Positions 15,675 through 23,470 of a stretch of DNA of 33,484 bases are shown in pieces. Positions within the stretch are counted from its first letter, which is position 1. Each line of letters opens with the position of its first letter. Both the position numbers and the translations under genes were made by a program. This DNA is from Patescibacteria group bacterium (GTDB taxonomy: Bacteria; Patescibacteriota; Patescibacteriia; 2-12-FULL-60-25), in NCBI GenBank assembly GCA_018830085.1, contig JAHJSR010000024.1:1-33484 (forward strand), given 5' to 3'. Below the pieces are notes generated by a model. The model did no database searches. It saw only the letters and a list, made by a program, of their open reading frames with translations, and had not been told where the DNA came from.

Positions 15675-15678
15675 AAGA

Positions 15679-16110
15679 TTAAATACTTAGTGGATCGAGT
15701 CTCTCGGCGATTTCATTGCCTTGAGCTTCGGTTTTTTCCACATAAGCTTGCCATGCTTGCTCGTCCCAGATCTCCAGGCGGTCATATAAACCAGACACTA
15801 CCACTCTTTTACTGAGTGTTGCATAAGTACGCAAGTACTCAGGAATAGTGATGCGTCCAGATTTATCCATACTGACCTCCATGGCTCCTGCAAGCATTAA
15901 CCGGGCGAACGCGCGGGTATCCGCTTGAGAAAGCGGCAAGGCAGCAATTTTTGCAGCCAAGGATCTCCACTCTTCTTTTGGGTAAAGAAAAAGTGTGTGA
16001 TCAAGCCCACGCGTAACCACGGCTCCATCAGATAGCGCGGTGCGATAGCCGATGGGAACGGATAGCCGACCCTTGTCATCCAAAGTGTAATGATATTCGC
16101 CAATAAACAT
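15679..16110 (-). CDS. mraZ: Transcriptional regulator MraZ
   Basis: MraZ is a ring-forming DNA-binding protein that represses its own division/cell-wall operon. The 143-aa protein has two AbrB-like halves, marked by L-D-D-K-G-R-L-S-V-P and M-D-K-S-G-R-I-T-I-P. The frame is open upstream to an ATG at 16218, but that codon overlaps the -10 box of the operon promoter, and the family-standard start M-F-I-G-E-Y is at 16110. This leaves a leader of about 100 bases. Three MraZ boxes lie at the transcription start, so autoregulation is visible in the sequence. Confidence 0.93.
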   Translation of the reverse strand: MFIGEYHYTLDDKGRLSVPIGYRTALSDGAVVTRGLDHTLFLYPKEEWRSLAAKIAALPLSQADTRAFARLMLAGAMEVSMDKSGRITIPEYLRTYATLSKRVVVSGLYDRLEIWDEQAWQAYVEKTEAQGNEIAERLDPLSI

Positions 16111-16193
16111 ATATATAGCCAATCCGTAAGAATATTTTGCTAGATAAAAAATGGCGGGACAGCTAGCCACACCCATGTGCGGCAACTTCTTTT

Positions 16194-16217
16194 CCCACTC
16201 TTCCCCACTTGTACCCA
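16194..16217 (-). promoter_or_regulatory. MraZ boxes: three TGGG repeats at 10-bp spacing
   Basis: On the minus strand TGGG occurs at exactly 10-bp intervals (16217, 16207 and 16197 downward), matching the known TGGGN repeats separated by five bases that MraZ binds in E. coli. The array begins at the -10 box and covers the expected start of transcription, a repressing position. Confidence 0.85.
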
Positions 16218-16245
16218 TTTTATGCCACTAATCCCCTCGCGTCAA
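16217..16245 (-). promoter_or_regulatory. Promoter of the mraZ operon
   Basis: On the minus strand TTGACG, a 17-base spacer and TAAAAT make a good sigma-70-type promoter whose -10 touches the first MraZ box. It lies in a 320-bp gene-free stretch (16111-16430) that also holds the divergent promoter of the 16431 gene. Confidence 0.75.
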
Positions 16246-16358
16246 TCCTTTCGCCCCACTTTGTTTACCTGTTAACCCAGCTAAATTTATGTTCTTTTTT
16301 TGTTCCAATGTGGACACATTAAATACTTAATATATGACTAAATACACAGTTATATGGA

Positions 16359-16387
16359 TTGACTTTTTATAAAAAAAGTGATAACTT
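16359..16387 (+). promoter_or_regulatory. Promoter of the 99-aa orphan gene
   Basis: TTGACT, a 17-base spacer and TAACTT predict a transcript start near 16394 and a leader of about 37 bases. Confidence 0.5.
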
Positions 16388-16430
16388 AGTTAATCATCTT
16401 TTGACTATAACAAGTAGATGGGAGGATTGC

Positions 16431-16730
16431 ATGCCCTTTACATTTCGCCCTTTCCAGAAAATCGAAGATATGTGGCTGAATTTTTTGGCTAGTCAATTGG
16501 AAGCCGCAATTTACTCACAACCCACGGAACCGACGACAGCATTCCGGATCGCTCAAACCGCCTGCAGGACATACAAAAAAGCATCTGACCTACCTGGGGA
16601 TTTATTGGCATCAGCCTTGCTTTGGAGCATGGACAGAGCTAGTAAAGAAATGCTTCGCAAAAGGCAGCATGCGCAAAAAGAAGATACTTGGGAGGCACAA
16701 GCTCTTTCACCTACCGACCGTTTGGATTGA
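16431..16730 (+). CDS. Hypothetical small helical protein (99 aa)
   Basis: No family is recognised. The protein is soluble and probably all-helical, with a hydrophobic N-terminal half (M-W-L-N-F-L-A-S-Q-L-E-A-A-I) and a basic C-terminal helix (M-L-R-K-R-Q). The start is certain by the standards of this window: GGGAGG sits five bases before the ATG, one of the best ribosome binding sites seen. An upstream TTG in frame lies in the promoter and is rejected. The gene is more GC-rich than uvrC, against which it ends convergently. Confidence 0.7.
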   Translation: MPFTFRPFQKIEDMWLNFLASQLEAAIYSQPTEPTTAFRIAQTACRTYKKASDLPGDLLASALLWSMDRASKEMLRKRQHAQKEDTWEAQALSPTDRLD

Positions 16731-16743
16731 ATTCCATGCGGTT

Positions 16744-18030
16744 TTATTTTTTTGTAATTCTTAAAGATTCTGACCTAACTTTACGATGATAGTTGATCGC
16801 AAAACGATGGGACTCGTCTCGAACTTGAACTAAGATATCTTTATGCTTATTTAATTGTGGCGTTAATCCGGCAAAGGCTGGTGGAATTACTAACTCATCC
16901 TTTTTACGATCTGGACCCTTGGCTATGCCTATAATTGGGATTACTCGTGAAGTATTTAAGGATTGAATCACATCCATAGCCGCACTGACTTGACCCTTAC
17001 CGCCGTCAATCAAAATTAAATCAGGCCATTCCCAGCCTCGATCTTTATGTTTAAAACGTCTTTTTAAAACTTCTTTTAGACTTTTTGTATCATCGGGACC
17101 CAAAACTGTACGAATACGAAACTTTCGATATTTAGCCTTCTCCGGAGCTCCATGACGAAAAACCACCATAGAACCAACCGATGATGTGCCTGAAATATTA
17201 GAAATATCATAACCTTCTACTCTACCAAAGATCCCACCAGCTCCTCTTTGTTCATCGGTAATTTTTACATCATCTTTTGCCAGAACCGAAACATCGCGTA
17301 CATGCTCAAGGGCATATAAGCGATTACGCAAACTGGCTGCTTTTTCATATTTTTGATTTTTTGCAGCCGCTTTCATCTCTCGATTATAACGACTAATTAA
17401 TTCCGATCGCTTGCCATCAAAAAATGCCATCAAATCACGAATTATCTTATTATATTCAACTTTGGAAATTGCTTCTGTGCATACACCAGGGCATTGACCG
17501 AGGCTGGCATAAAAACATGGACGCTTTTGACCAGGAGCGCAGGTTGACCAAGGTATGGCTTTGCGAATTATGTCGAGCGCATTTCGTACAGCTCTTGATG
17601 AAGTAAAAGGTCCATAAACAGCTTTGTACTTTTTAGACGCCGAATCATCAATATCAGTAGCACGGAGTACATAAGGACGTGGATAATCTTCATTGGTTAT
17701 AACAAGATAGCTATAACTCTTATCATCTTTTTCCTTGATGTTGTAAAAAGGTTTATATTTTTTTATTAAATTAGCCTCCAAAAAAAGCGCTTCGATAGCC
17801 GTTGGCTGCTCTATATAGTCTATTGATTTGATATTTGAAACAAGTTGTTCTGTTTTTCTGTCACCCGGTCGTTGAAAATATGAACCCACCCTACGTTTTA
17901 AGGAAGTAGCTTTGCCAACATAAATAATGTCGCTTTTTGCGTTTTTCATTAAATAAACTCCCGGACAATCAGGTAGCTCATTGTTTTGAATTTTAATTTC
18001 CTTGGGAATCATATACAAAGTATCGCTCAT
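16744..18030 (-). CDS. uvrC: Excinuclease ABC subunit C, short form
   Basis: UvrC makes the two incisions flanking a lesion held by UvrB. The 428-aa protein has the N-terminal GIY-YIG nuclease (about residues 20-97, with G-V-Y-L-M-K and I-I-Y-V-G-K-A-T-S-L-K-R-R-V). A cysteine cluster region (about 160-185), the UVR domain for UvrB contact (about 215-250) and the RNase H-like nuclease with G-Y-D-I-S-N, L-I-L-I-D-G-G-K-G-Q and D-E-S-H-R-F-A follow. It stops right after that last motif, so the tandem helix-hairpin-helix of full-length UvrC (about 600 aa) is missing. There is a normal stop and no in-frame remnant. The ATG at 18030 has AAGG next to it, and M7 (18012) is an alternative. Confidence 0.92.
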   Translation of the reverse strand: MSDTLYMIPKEIKIQNNELPDCPGVYLMKNAKSDIIYVGKATSLKRRVGSYFQRPGDRKTEQLVSNIKSIDYIEQPTAIEALFLEANLIKKYKPFYNIKEKDDKSYSYLVITNEDYPRPYVLRATDIDDSASKKYKAVYGPFTSSRAVRNALDIIRKAIPWSTCAPGQKRPCFYASLGQCPGVCTEAISKVEYNKIIRDLMAFFDGKRSELISRYNREMKAAAKNQKYEKAASLRNRLYALEHVRDVSVLAKDDVKITDEQRGAGGIFGRVEGYDISNISGTSSVGSMVVFRHGAPEKAKYRKFRIRTVLGPDDTKSLKEVLKRRFKHKDRGWEWPDLILIDGGKGQVSAAMDVIQSLNTSRVIPIIGIAKGPDRKKDELVIPPAFAGLTPQLNKHKDILVQVRDESHRFAINYHRKVRSESLRITKK

Positions 18031-18051
18031 CCTTGAAAGTACGTCCAGACT

Positions 18052-18081
18052 TTGACTTTTAAGTAAAATTTTGCTTGTATA
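18052..18081 (+). promoter_or_regulatory. Possible promoter of the mTERF-like gene
   Basis: TTGACT followed after 18 bases by TGTATA (overlapping TATATA) would start a transcript about 20 bases before ATG 18110. Spacing is not ideal. Confidence 0.35.
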
Positions 18082-18109
18082 TAGTCAGTCCTTTGACTCG
18101 GGGGTAATA

Positions 18110-19168
18110 ATGAACAACTCGGCACAAAACAATCTCGCAAAATATACCCCAACTCTACAACAACTATGCCAAGACTATGGCTTTAAGGAAGAGGATGCAA
18201 AAAAATATCTAAAAAAATATATCGCCGGTAGAGTTTCGTCAGAAAGAGCTTGTCAGCGTCTCCGTGTGGTATCTCGTGAATTTAAAAGGGTTACGGCTGC
18301 AAGATTCCTCAAAAAAAATCCATTGGCCATTCAACTGCCGCTAGAGAATCTTCCTAGTGTTTTGAAAGTAATGCAGGAGTCGATGCTGCCTAGTGATGTG
18401 CTATTTTTGATTATGCGTTGCCCGTTTATCCTACTATGCACTCCTGAGTGCTTACAATTGAATTCACAATTGCTACGCGCCAAGCTTTACTCACAAGGGT
18501 TGTATGTGGGATTTATCAAGTACAGGCCGGAAATTTTTATCTTTCCACCCGAAGTACTACAAAAAAGATTGACTCAAACTTTTTGGGTGGGAAGCAAAAA
18601 AGATTTTTGGAGGCAAATCATGGGACTGCCTCGAAAGACGGACGAACCGCGAGTAATGCGAGCCATGGAAGCGAGTAAGATTGCGGAACGCATGGTCGCT
18701 AGAGGTGAATCCAAATACGCAGCAACCAACCTCTCAAGACACCTAGCAAGAATTTTTGGTGAAAGTGCGTTTACGGTTTATGAACTTTTTGAAGTGAATT
18801 GTTGGACGGCAGCCAATATCCAAGAGTTGGATAGAAATGATCGAAAGTGGAGAGAGGATCCAGCTCAATTGATTAGCAATGAGCGAGCCCTATTGCAAAC
18901 TGGACTCATGCCCACGATTGTAAGACAGTTACTACTCAAGAGATCGTTGTTCATGTATGTCCCTAAGGCAAATAGTTGCAGGATCATCAAGTTTTTCAGA
19001 AACAAAGGTTTTGATGACGATATAATATTTGCAATAGCCATGCGCAGACCAGGACTCTTTAATGCACCCATCATTGAAGTTCAGCGAGCTTATGATAAAG
19101 CTCAAAAAGAGAGAAAGGGACTTCTCTGGAATACTTGCAAAAGCGCGATCATCGAGACCGACTCCTAA
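18110..19168 (+). CDS. mTERF-like helical repeat protein (352 aa)
   Basis: The protein is soluble and built from repeats of about 35 residues. Each repeat has the pattern basic-x-P, hydrophobic run, P, then two amphipathic helices. Conserved prolines fall at residues 71 (K-K-N-P), 105 (M-R-C-P), 140 (K-Y-R-P), 174 and 314 (M-R-R-P), with a proline-less copy at 279 (L-K-R-S). The intervals are 34, 35, 34 and 35 residues, and 174 to 279 equals three repeats. This closely resembles the mTERF fold, known mainly from mitochondria and chloroplasts as a nucleic-acid-binding superhelix. Family membership is an inference from pattern, and RNA or DNA binding follows only if it holds. ATG 18110 has GGGGGT upstream. 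The gene sits alone between uvrC and uvrA. Confidence 0.75.
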   Translation: MNNSAQNNLAKYTPTLQQLCQDYGFKEEDAKKYLKKYIAGRVSSERACQRLRVVSREFKRVTAARFLKKNPLAIQLPLENLPSVLKVMQESMLPSDVLFLIMRCPFILLCTPECLQLNSQLLRAKLYSQGLYVGFIKYRPEIFIFPPEVLQKRLTQTFWVGSKKDFWRQIMGLPRKTDEPRVMRAMEASKIAERMVARGESKYAATNLSRHLARIFGESAFTVYELFEVNCWTAANIQELDRNDRKWREDPAQLISNERALLQTGLMPTIVRQLLLKRSLFMYVPKANSCRIIKFFRNKGFDDDIIFAIAMRRPGLFNAPIIEVQRAYDKAQKERKGLLWNTCKSAIIETDS

Positions 19169-19190
19169 GACGGAAAAAAATCCGTCTTTT
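19167..19190 (+). terminator. Terminator of the mTERF-like gene
   Basis: AAGACGGA and TCCGTCTT form an 8-bp perfect stem with a six-A loop, followed by T-rich sequence on the plus strand and overlapping the stop codon. Confidence 0.8.
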
Positions 19191-19193
19191 ATT

Positions 19194-21743
19194 TTACCTT
19201 TTTAAAACTCTTTTTAAATATTCTCCGGTGTAACTATCTTTAACTTGAGCCACTTCCTCTGGTGTGCCTTGAGCAACCAAGTTCCCTCCCCTATCACCAC
19301 CCTCGGGTCCGAGGTCGATAATCCAATCAGCTTGTTTAATAACATCCAAATTATGTTCTATGATGATTACAGTATTACCACGATCAGCTAATCGCTGGAG
19401 CACTTCTAAAAGTTGCTTTACATCATCAAAATGTAGACCAGTTGTTGGTTCATCTAAAATATAAATCGTGTGACCGGTATCACGTTTGGATAGCTCTGAA
19501 GATAATTTAACACGCTGCGCTTCTCCGCCTGACAAGGTGTTTGCCGGTTGACCAAGTTCGATATAACCCAAACCAACCTCTGTTAGAACTTTGGTACGAT
19601 CATGAATAGGTGGGATGTCTTTAAAAAAATCATTAGCTTCTTCAACGGTCATTTTTAACACATCATGAATTGTTTTATTACGATATTTAACTTCCAATGT
19701 TTCGCGATTAAAGCGTTTACCCTTACAAATATCACAAGGAACATAGACAGTTGGCAAAAAGTGCATTTCTATGGCAATTTGACCATTGCCTTCACAATGT
19801 TCACATCTACCACCCGGACGATTAAAAGAAAAACGGCCAGGTTTGTAGCCACGCATACGTGCGTCTGGAGTCATGGTAAAAAGCTCGCGAATATGAGTCC
19901 ACATACCAGTATAAGTTGCAGGGTTGGAACGCGGTGTACGACCGATCGGAGATTGATCGACATCAATAATTTTATCGACCCAGTCCATGCCTTTAATGGA
20001 TCCATGGGGTGCTGGCACGGCTTGAGCGGCATAAAGTTTTTGTGCCAAAGCCCTATAAAGAATGTCAATAATCAAAGTAGATTTGCCTGATCCGGAAACA
20101 CCGGTAACACAAACAAAACGTTTGAGTGGAATTTTGACATCAATTTTTTTAAGATTAAAAGCACTAGCTTTTTTAATTTCCAACCAGTTTTTTGCAGTTC
20201 CACGTCGCTTATCTGGCAAAGGTATTTTTTTATCACCACGTAAATATGCACAAGTAGAACTGTTTTTATCTTGCAGGACCTCTGGCATCGGTCCATGAGC
20301 AACAATATTACCACCATGCTTACCGGCCCCCGGACCAAAATCAACCAAATAATCTGATGCAGCAATTGTGTCTTCATCATGTTCCACAACAATAATTGAA
20401 TTTCCCGCATCTCTCAGTTTTTCTAAAGTTTCAACAAGTCGAGCATTATCACGTTGATGTAAACCGATTGTTGGTTCATCAAGTACGTATAAAGCACCAA
20501 CTAACTGAGATCCAATTTGAGAAGCCAAACGAATGCGTTGAGCCTCGCCACCGGAAAGTGAACCAGCAATACGATTAAGATTTAGATAATGAAGTCCTAC
20601 GTCTTGCATAAACTGCAAGCGAGCGTGAATTTCTTTAAGGATTGGTTCTGCAACCAATTCCTCATTGGCAGTAAGTTTTAAAGATGAAAAAAACTCCAAT
20701 GCTTGCTGGATTGTTAATGCAGTTAAATCAACAATATTCTTTTTATTCAATAAAACATGCAAAGCTTCGGGTCTTAAGCGCGCACCCTTACAGGTTGGGC
20801 AAAGCGTTTCAGAAAATAAAAACTCTGTTCCCAAACCATTACAATCAGGACAGGCCCCGTAAGGAGAATTAAAAGAGAATAAACGCGGTTCTATTTCGGG
20901 AAAAGAAAAATCATGTTCCGGACAAGCAAAACGCGCACTCATTAACTTTTCAGTTCCATCATCAAGAACAGCGATTACGGTTTCGTCGGCTCGATCCAAA
21001 GCGATTTCAACTGCCTCTACAAGACGTGTACGAAGGGGTTTGTTGTTTTCTATCGGCCAAGCGATTGGCACATGATCAACAATGAGTTCGATATTGTGAC
21101 GCTTATAACGTGCGAGCGGCACACGTTCACGTAGTGGATAAATTTTACCATTGACACGTACCTCGACAAATCCTGCCTCAAAAGCCTGTTGCAGTAATTG
21201 ATAATACTCACCTTTACGACCGCGTACAATGGGAGCGAGAATTAAAATTTCATTAGTGCTTTTTGATGTCTTGCGAGATTTAATTTTTTCCACATTGGAA
21301 TGAATTTCTATGGTCGATTGCAAAATATTATCCGCAATTTCGTCGATGGTCATTTTTCGAATCGGTTCACCACCAATTGGACAATGCGGCTTACCTACCC
21401 TGGCATAAAGAACGCGCATGTAATCATATAACTCGGTAATTGTAGCGACCGTTGAACGAGGATTGGAGCTATGAGCTTTTTGATCAATAGATATTGCTGG
21501 TGACAATCCCTCGATTTCATCAACATCCGGTTTTTTCATTTGACCTAAAAATTGCCTAGCATAGGCAGAGAGTGACTCAACGTAACGACGCTGGCCCTCG
21601 GCAAAGATGGTATCAAAAGCCAAAGACGATTTACCGGATCCGGATAAGCCCGTAAAAACAACCATTTTATTTCTGGGGATTTCTATGGATACATCTTTTA
21701 GATTGTGTTCGCGAGCACCTTTGATTGATATTGTATTTTTCAT
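19194..21743 (-). CDS. uvrA: Excinuclease ABC subunit A
   Basis: UvrA is the ATP-dependent damage-recognition subunit of nucleotide excision repair. At 849 aa it is somewhat shorter than the usual 930-960. Both ABC modules are complete: Walker [10 protein letters not shown] at 32-40 and G-V-S-G-S-G-K-S-T in the second half, two L-S-G-G-E-A-Q-R signatures, and two D-E-P-T motifs. The zinc module C-P-D-C-N-G-L-G with C-P-T-C-K-G and the C-terminal C-E-H-C-E-G-N-G with C-D-I-C-K-G are present. One usual cysteine pair reads C-P-E-H-D. uvrC is close by, separated by the mTERF-like gene on the other strand. uvrB is not in the window. Confidence 0.95.
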   Translation of the reverse strand: MKNTISIKGAREHNLKDVSIEIPRNKMVVFTGLSGSGKSSLAFDTIFAEGQRRYVESLSAYARQFLGQMKKPDVDEIEGLSPAISIDQKAHSSNPRSTVATITELYDYMRVLYARVGKPHCPIGGEPIRKMTIDEIADNILQSTIEIHSNVEKIKSRKTSKSTNEILILAPIVRGRKGEYYQLLQQAFEAGFVEVRVNGKIYPLRERVPLARYKRHNIELIVDHVPIAWPIENNKPLRTRLVEAVEIALDRADETVIAVLDDGTEKLMSARFACPEHDFSFPEIEPRLFSFNSPYGACPDCNGLGTEFLFSETLCPTCKGARLRPEALHVLLNKKNIVDLTALTIQQALEFFSSLKLTANEELVAEPILKEIHARLQFMQDVGLHYLNLNRIAGSLSGGEAQRIRLASQIGSQLVGALYVLDEPTIGLHQRDNARLVETLEKLRDAGNSIIVVEHDEDTIAASDYLVDFGPGAGKHGGNIVAHGPMPEVLQDKNSSTCAYLRGDKKIPLPDKRRGTAKNWLEIKKASAFNLKKIDVKIPLKRFVCVTGVSGSGKSTLIIDILYRALAQKLYAAQAVPAPHGSIKGMDWVDKIIDVDQSPIGRTPRSNPATYTGMWTHIRELFTMTPDARMRGYKPGRFSFNRPGGRCEHCEGNGQIAIEMHFLPTVYVPCDICKGKRFNRETLEVKYRNKTIHDVLKMTVEEANDFFKDIPPIHDRTKVLTEVGLGYIELGQPANTLSGGEAQRVKLSSELSKRDTGHTIYILDEPTTGLHFDDVKQLLEVLQRLADRGNTVIIIEHNLDVIKQADWIIDLGPEGGDRGGNLVAQGTPEEVAQVKDSYTGEYLKRVLKR

Positions 21744-21910
21744 AAGTATATAAATGCAAAATCAGCGTCCAAATACTGACGCAGTGGTACATCAAGAGTG
21801 ATGACCAGAGCTAAATATTAACATAAAAAAAGCTTTTTGTCGAGTGTTAACCCGGCTTTTTGAAATGCAATCATATAATAGAACAAAATTAGAACAGATG
21901 CAATGTTAAT

Positions 21911-21939
21911 AAAAAAACCGCTCAGATTAAACTGAGCGG
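21911..21939 (-). terminator. Terminator of the 88-aa zinc-finger-like gene
   Basis: CCGCTCAG and CTGAGCGG form a perfect 8-bp stem with a 6-base loop and a seven-T run on the minus strand. Confidence 0.85.
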
Positions 21940-21948
21940 AAAAGCAAG

Positions 21949-22215
21949 TTACCAACAAATCTGCGATTGTGCGGCGTCGTCTACAAGACAATCAATCTCA
22001 GCTCTGCCGATTGAGTACCCCAGCTGAAATGCCGGGGAATAGTGGTCACGTAGTAAATACCACGCGATATACTCCTCTGCCCAGCCGACTCGAAATCCCT
22101 TCTCCCACTCTTTGAGAGCGGTGGGATTTGCGCCGGCGACTGCCGGACAGTGTTGGTGATGAACCCGCGGAATACCGCGTCTACAATACTGACATTGAGT
22201 TGCCTCCACGGCCAT
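21949..22215 (-). CDS. Small zinc-finger-like protein with twin GY/GF repeats (88 aa)
   Basis: The N-terminus has C8-x-x-C11 followed by H19-H20-x-H22-C23, a plausible zinc site. The rest carries two related motifs, G-F-R-V-G-W (40-45) and L-G-Y-S-I-G-R (65-71). They recall the G-Y-x-x-G-x-x-G element of ribosome modulation factor and related small proteins, but overall similarity is too weak to assign that role. The start is well supported: GGAGG lies six bases before ATG 22215, and the frame upstream has only a less likely start. A promoter at 22297-22325 and a terminator at 21911-21939 make it a single-gene unit. It is GC-rich compared with neighbours. Confidence 0.75.
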   Translation of the reverse strand: MAVEATQCQYCRRGIPRVHHQHCPAVAGANPTALKEWEKGFRVGWAEEYIAWYLLRDHYSPAFQLGYSIGRAEIDCLVDDAAQSQICW

Positions 22216-22234
22216 GATCCACCTCCTGCGTTTT

Positions 22235-22280
22235 ATCGCAAGAGATGACTCTGACCTATTTAGAGTACAGAACTTGCGAT
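22235..22280 (-). promoter_or_regulatory. Leader hairpin before the 88-aa gene
   Basis: ATCGCAA and TTGCGAT form a 7-bp perfect inverted repeat in the 75-base leader. It ends about nine bases before the Shine-Dalgarno, so it could modulate translation or mRNA stability. Confidence 0.4.
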
Positions 22281-22296
22281 TTCTTAACGCACTTGT

Positions 22297-22325
22297 TGAA
22301 TACAACATTTTTTGGTGTTTGTCAA
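22297..22325 (-). promoter_or_regulatory. Promoter of the 88-aa gene
   Basis: On the minus strand a perfect TTGACA, a 17-base spacer and TATTCA (with TG directly before it) give a transcript start near 22290. Confidence 0.6.
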
Positions 22326-22363
22326 TAGTATTATCACTTCCTGTCATGCGTAATATTAAGTTA

Positions 22364-22392
22364 TAGACGTGAATGACTTATGACGTTATAAT
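22364..22392 (+). promoter_or_regulatory. Promoter of the secreted-protein gene
   Basis: TAGACG, a 17-base spacer and a perfect TATAAT end 9 bases before ATG 22402, implying a leader of about two bases. Confidence 0.65.
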
Positions 22393-22401
22393 GTTTTTAC
22401 T

Positions 22402-23427
22402 ATGAGAAAAATACTCTATTTTATTGGTTATTTAATAGCCTTTGCCATTATTTTTTATGCTCCTTCGGTTTTGGCTGCCACACCACAGGAAATTCTTAAT
22501 TCATCATTAGCGAAATTTGATACTGACAATGGAATCAATATTACCGGTGAGCTAAATGTGGATGTGATGGAAAATCGTTGGGTTAAGACTCAAACATCTG
22601 AACCGGAAAAAGCTAGCTTAAAATTCAACTTTACTCAAAGAAGTTTACCTAAAATTGATGGTCGTCAAGATGGCGAGGGCAGCTTAACTCTATTAAAGGC
22701 ATATATCGCAGATCAATTTGAAGAATTTGAAATAAAAGAGCCAATCACAATAAGTTGGAGAACGGTAGCTCCAATGTCTTATGTAAAAGTAGAAAAATTA
22801 CCAGAATCAGTTTCTAAAACTTTTACGGAATTAGGAGTACCTTTGGACGATATGACACAACATTGGATTGAGTTTGAAAGCTCAGGTGACAAATCCCTTG
22901 CACAAGAAGTATTACCCGTATTACCAAAGGCAACCGCCGAACCATCAAATGAGGTACTAAATACATTTACAAATTTAGGTGAAAAACAATTTCTAACCAT
23001 AACTAAGACGGAAAAAACCTATAAAAACAACAAAGGACAGGATATTGTTCGCGTACGCGTTGGAATAAACAAAAATCTTTTATATCAAGAATATCAGAAA
23101 GAGTTGCAAGCCGCATATAAGATTAAGGATTATACGGAAAGAACAACTGCAATTAAAACAGCGCGTGATGAATATCAAGAAAATTTGAAAGACATAATTA
23201 AGTTGCACATGGCAGCAAATATCAATGTAACAACGCAAAAGTTAGAAAGATTTGAATTTGGCTTTGTACAAACCGATCCCAAAGAAGATTGTACATGGAA
23301 TGATGATTATTCCAAACAAACTTGTAAGCAAATTGGAACTACGACGGTAACCATGGGTGGAGGTTTTTGGCTTCATGAGTTAGATCTATCCCCTATTTAC
23401 ATTCCTTACAATGCCATGAAGTTCTAA
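22402..23427 (+). CDS. Hypothetical secreted protein (341 aa)
   Basis: No named family is recognised. A typical signal peptide is present: M-R-K-I, a hydrophobic core, then V-L-A-A with predicted cleavage near residue 25. The mature part is soluble, rich in charged residues and beta-prone in its first half. A long helical, coiled-coil-prone stretch lies around residues 225-270, and a cysteine pair near residues 298 and 308 could form a disulfide outside the cell. The promoter places transcription almost at the ATG. It ends at a shared terminator facing the lipoprotein gene. Confidence 0.7.
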   Translation: MRKILYFIGYLIAFAIIFYAPSVLAATPQEILNSSLAKFDTDNGINITGELNVDVMENRWVKTQTSEPEKASLKFNFTQRSLPKIDGRQDGEGSLTLLKAYIADQFEEFEIKEPITISWRTVAPMSYVKVEKLPESVSKTFTELGVPLDDMTQHWIEFESSGDKSLAQEVLPVLPKATAEPSNEVLNTFTNLGEKQFLTITKTEKTYKNNKGQDIVRVRVGINKNLLYQEYQKELQAAYKIKDYTERTTAIKTARDEYQENLKDIIKLHMAANINVTTQKLERFEFGFVQTDPKEDCTWNDDYSKQTCKQIGTTTVTMGGGFWLHELDLSPIYIPYNAMKF

Positions 23428-23442
23428 AAGTTAAAGATTATT

Positions 23443-23470
23443 AAAAACGCTCCAATGGAGCGTTTTTTTT
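23443..23470. terminator. Bidirectional terminator
   Basis: ACGCTCC and GGAGCGT form a 7-bp stem with a 3-base loop, flanked by A-run and T-run. It serves the convergent genes at 22402-23427 and 23469-24374. Confidence 0.85.

Noticed and set aside
16111-16218. N-terminal extension of MraZ to 179 residues
   Set aside because: The ATG at 16218 lies in the -10 box of the promoter, and the coding sense of the extension is explained by the MraZ boxes and leader. Family start is at 16110.
19665-20578. Several frames antisense to or overlapping uvrA
   Set aside because: UvrA motifs are continuous through the region, and the extra frames are shadows of it.
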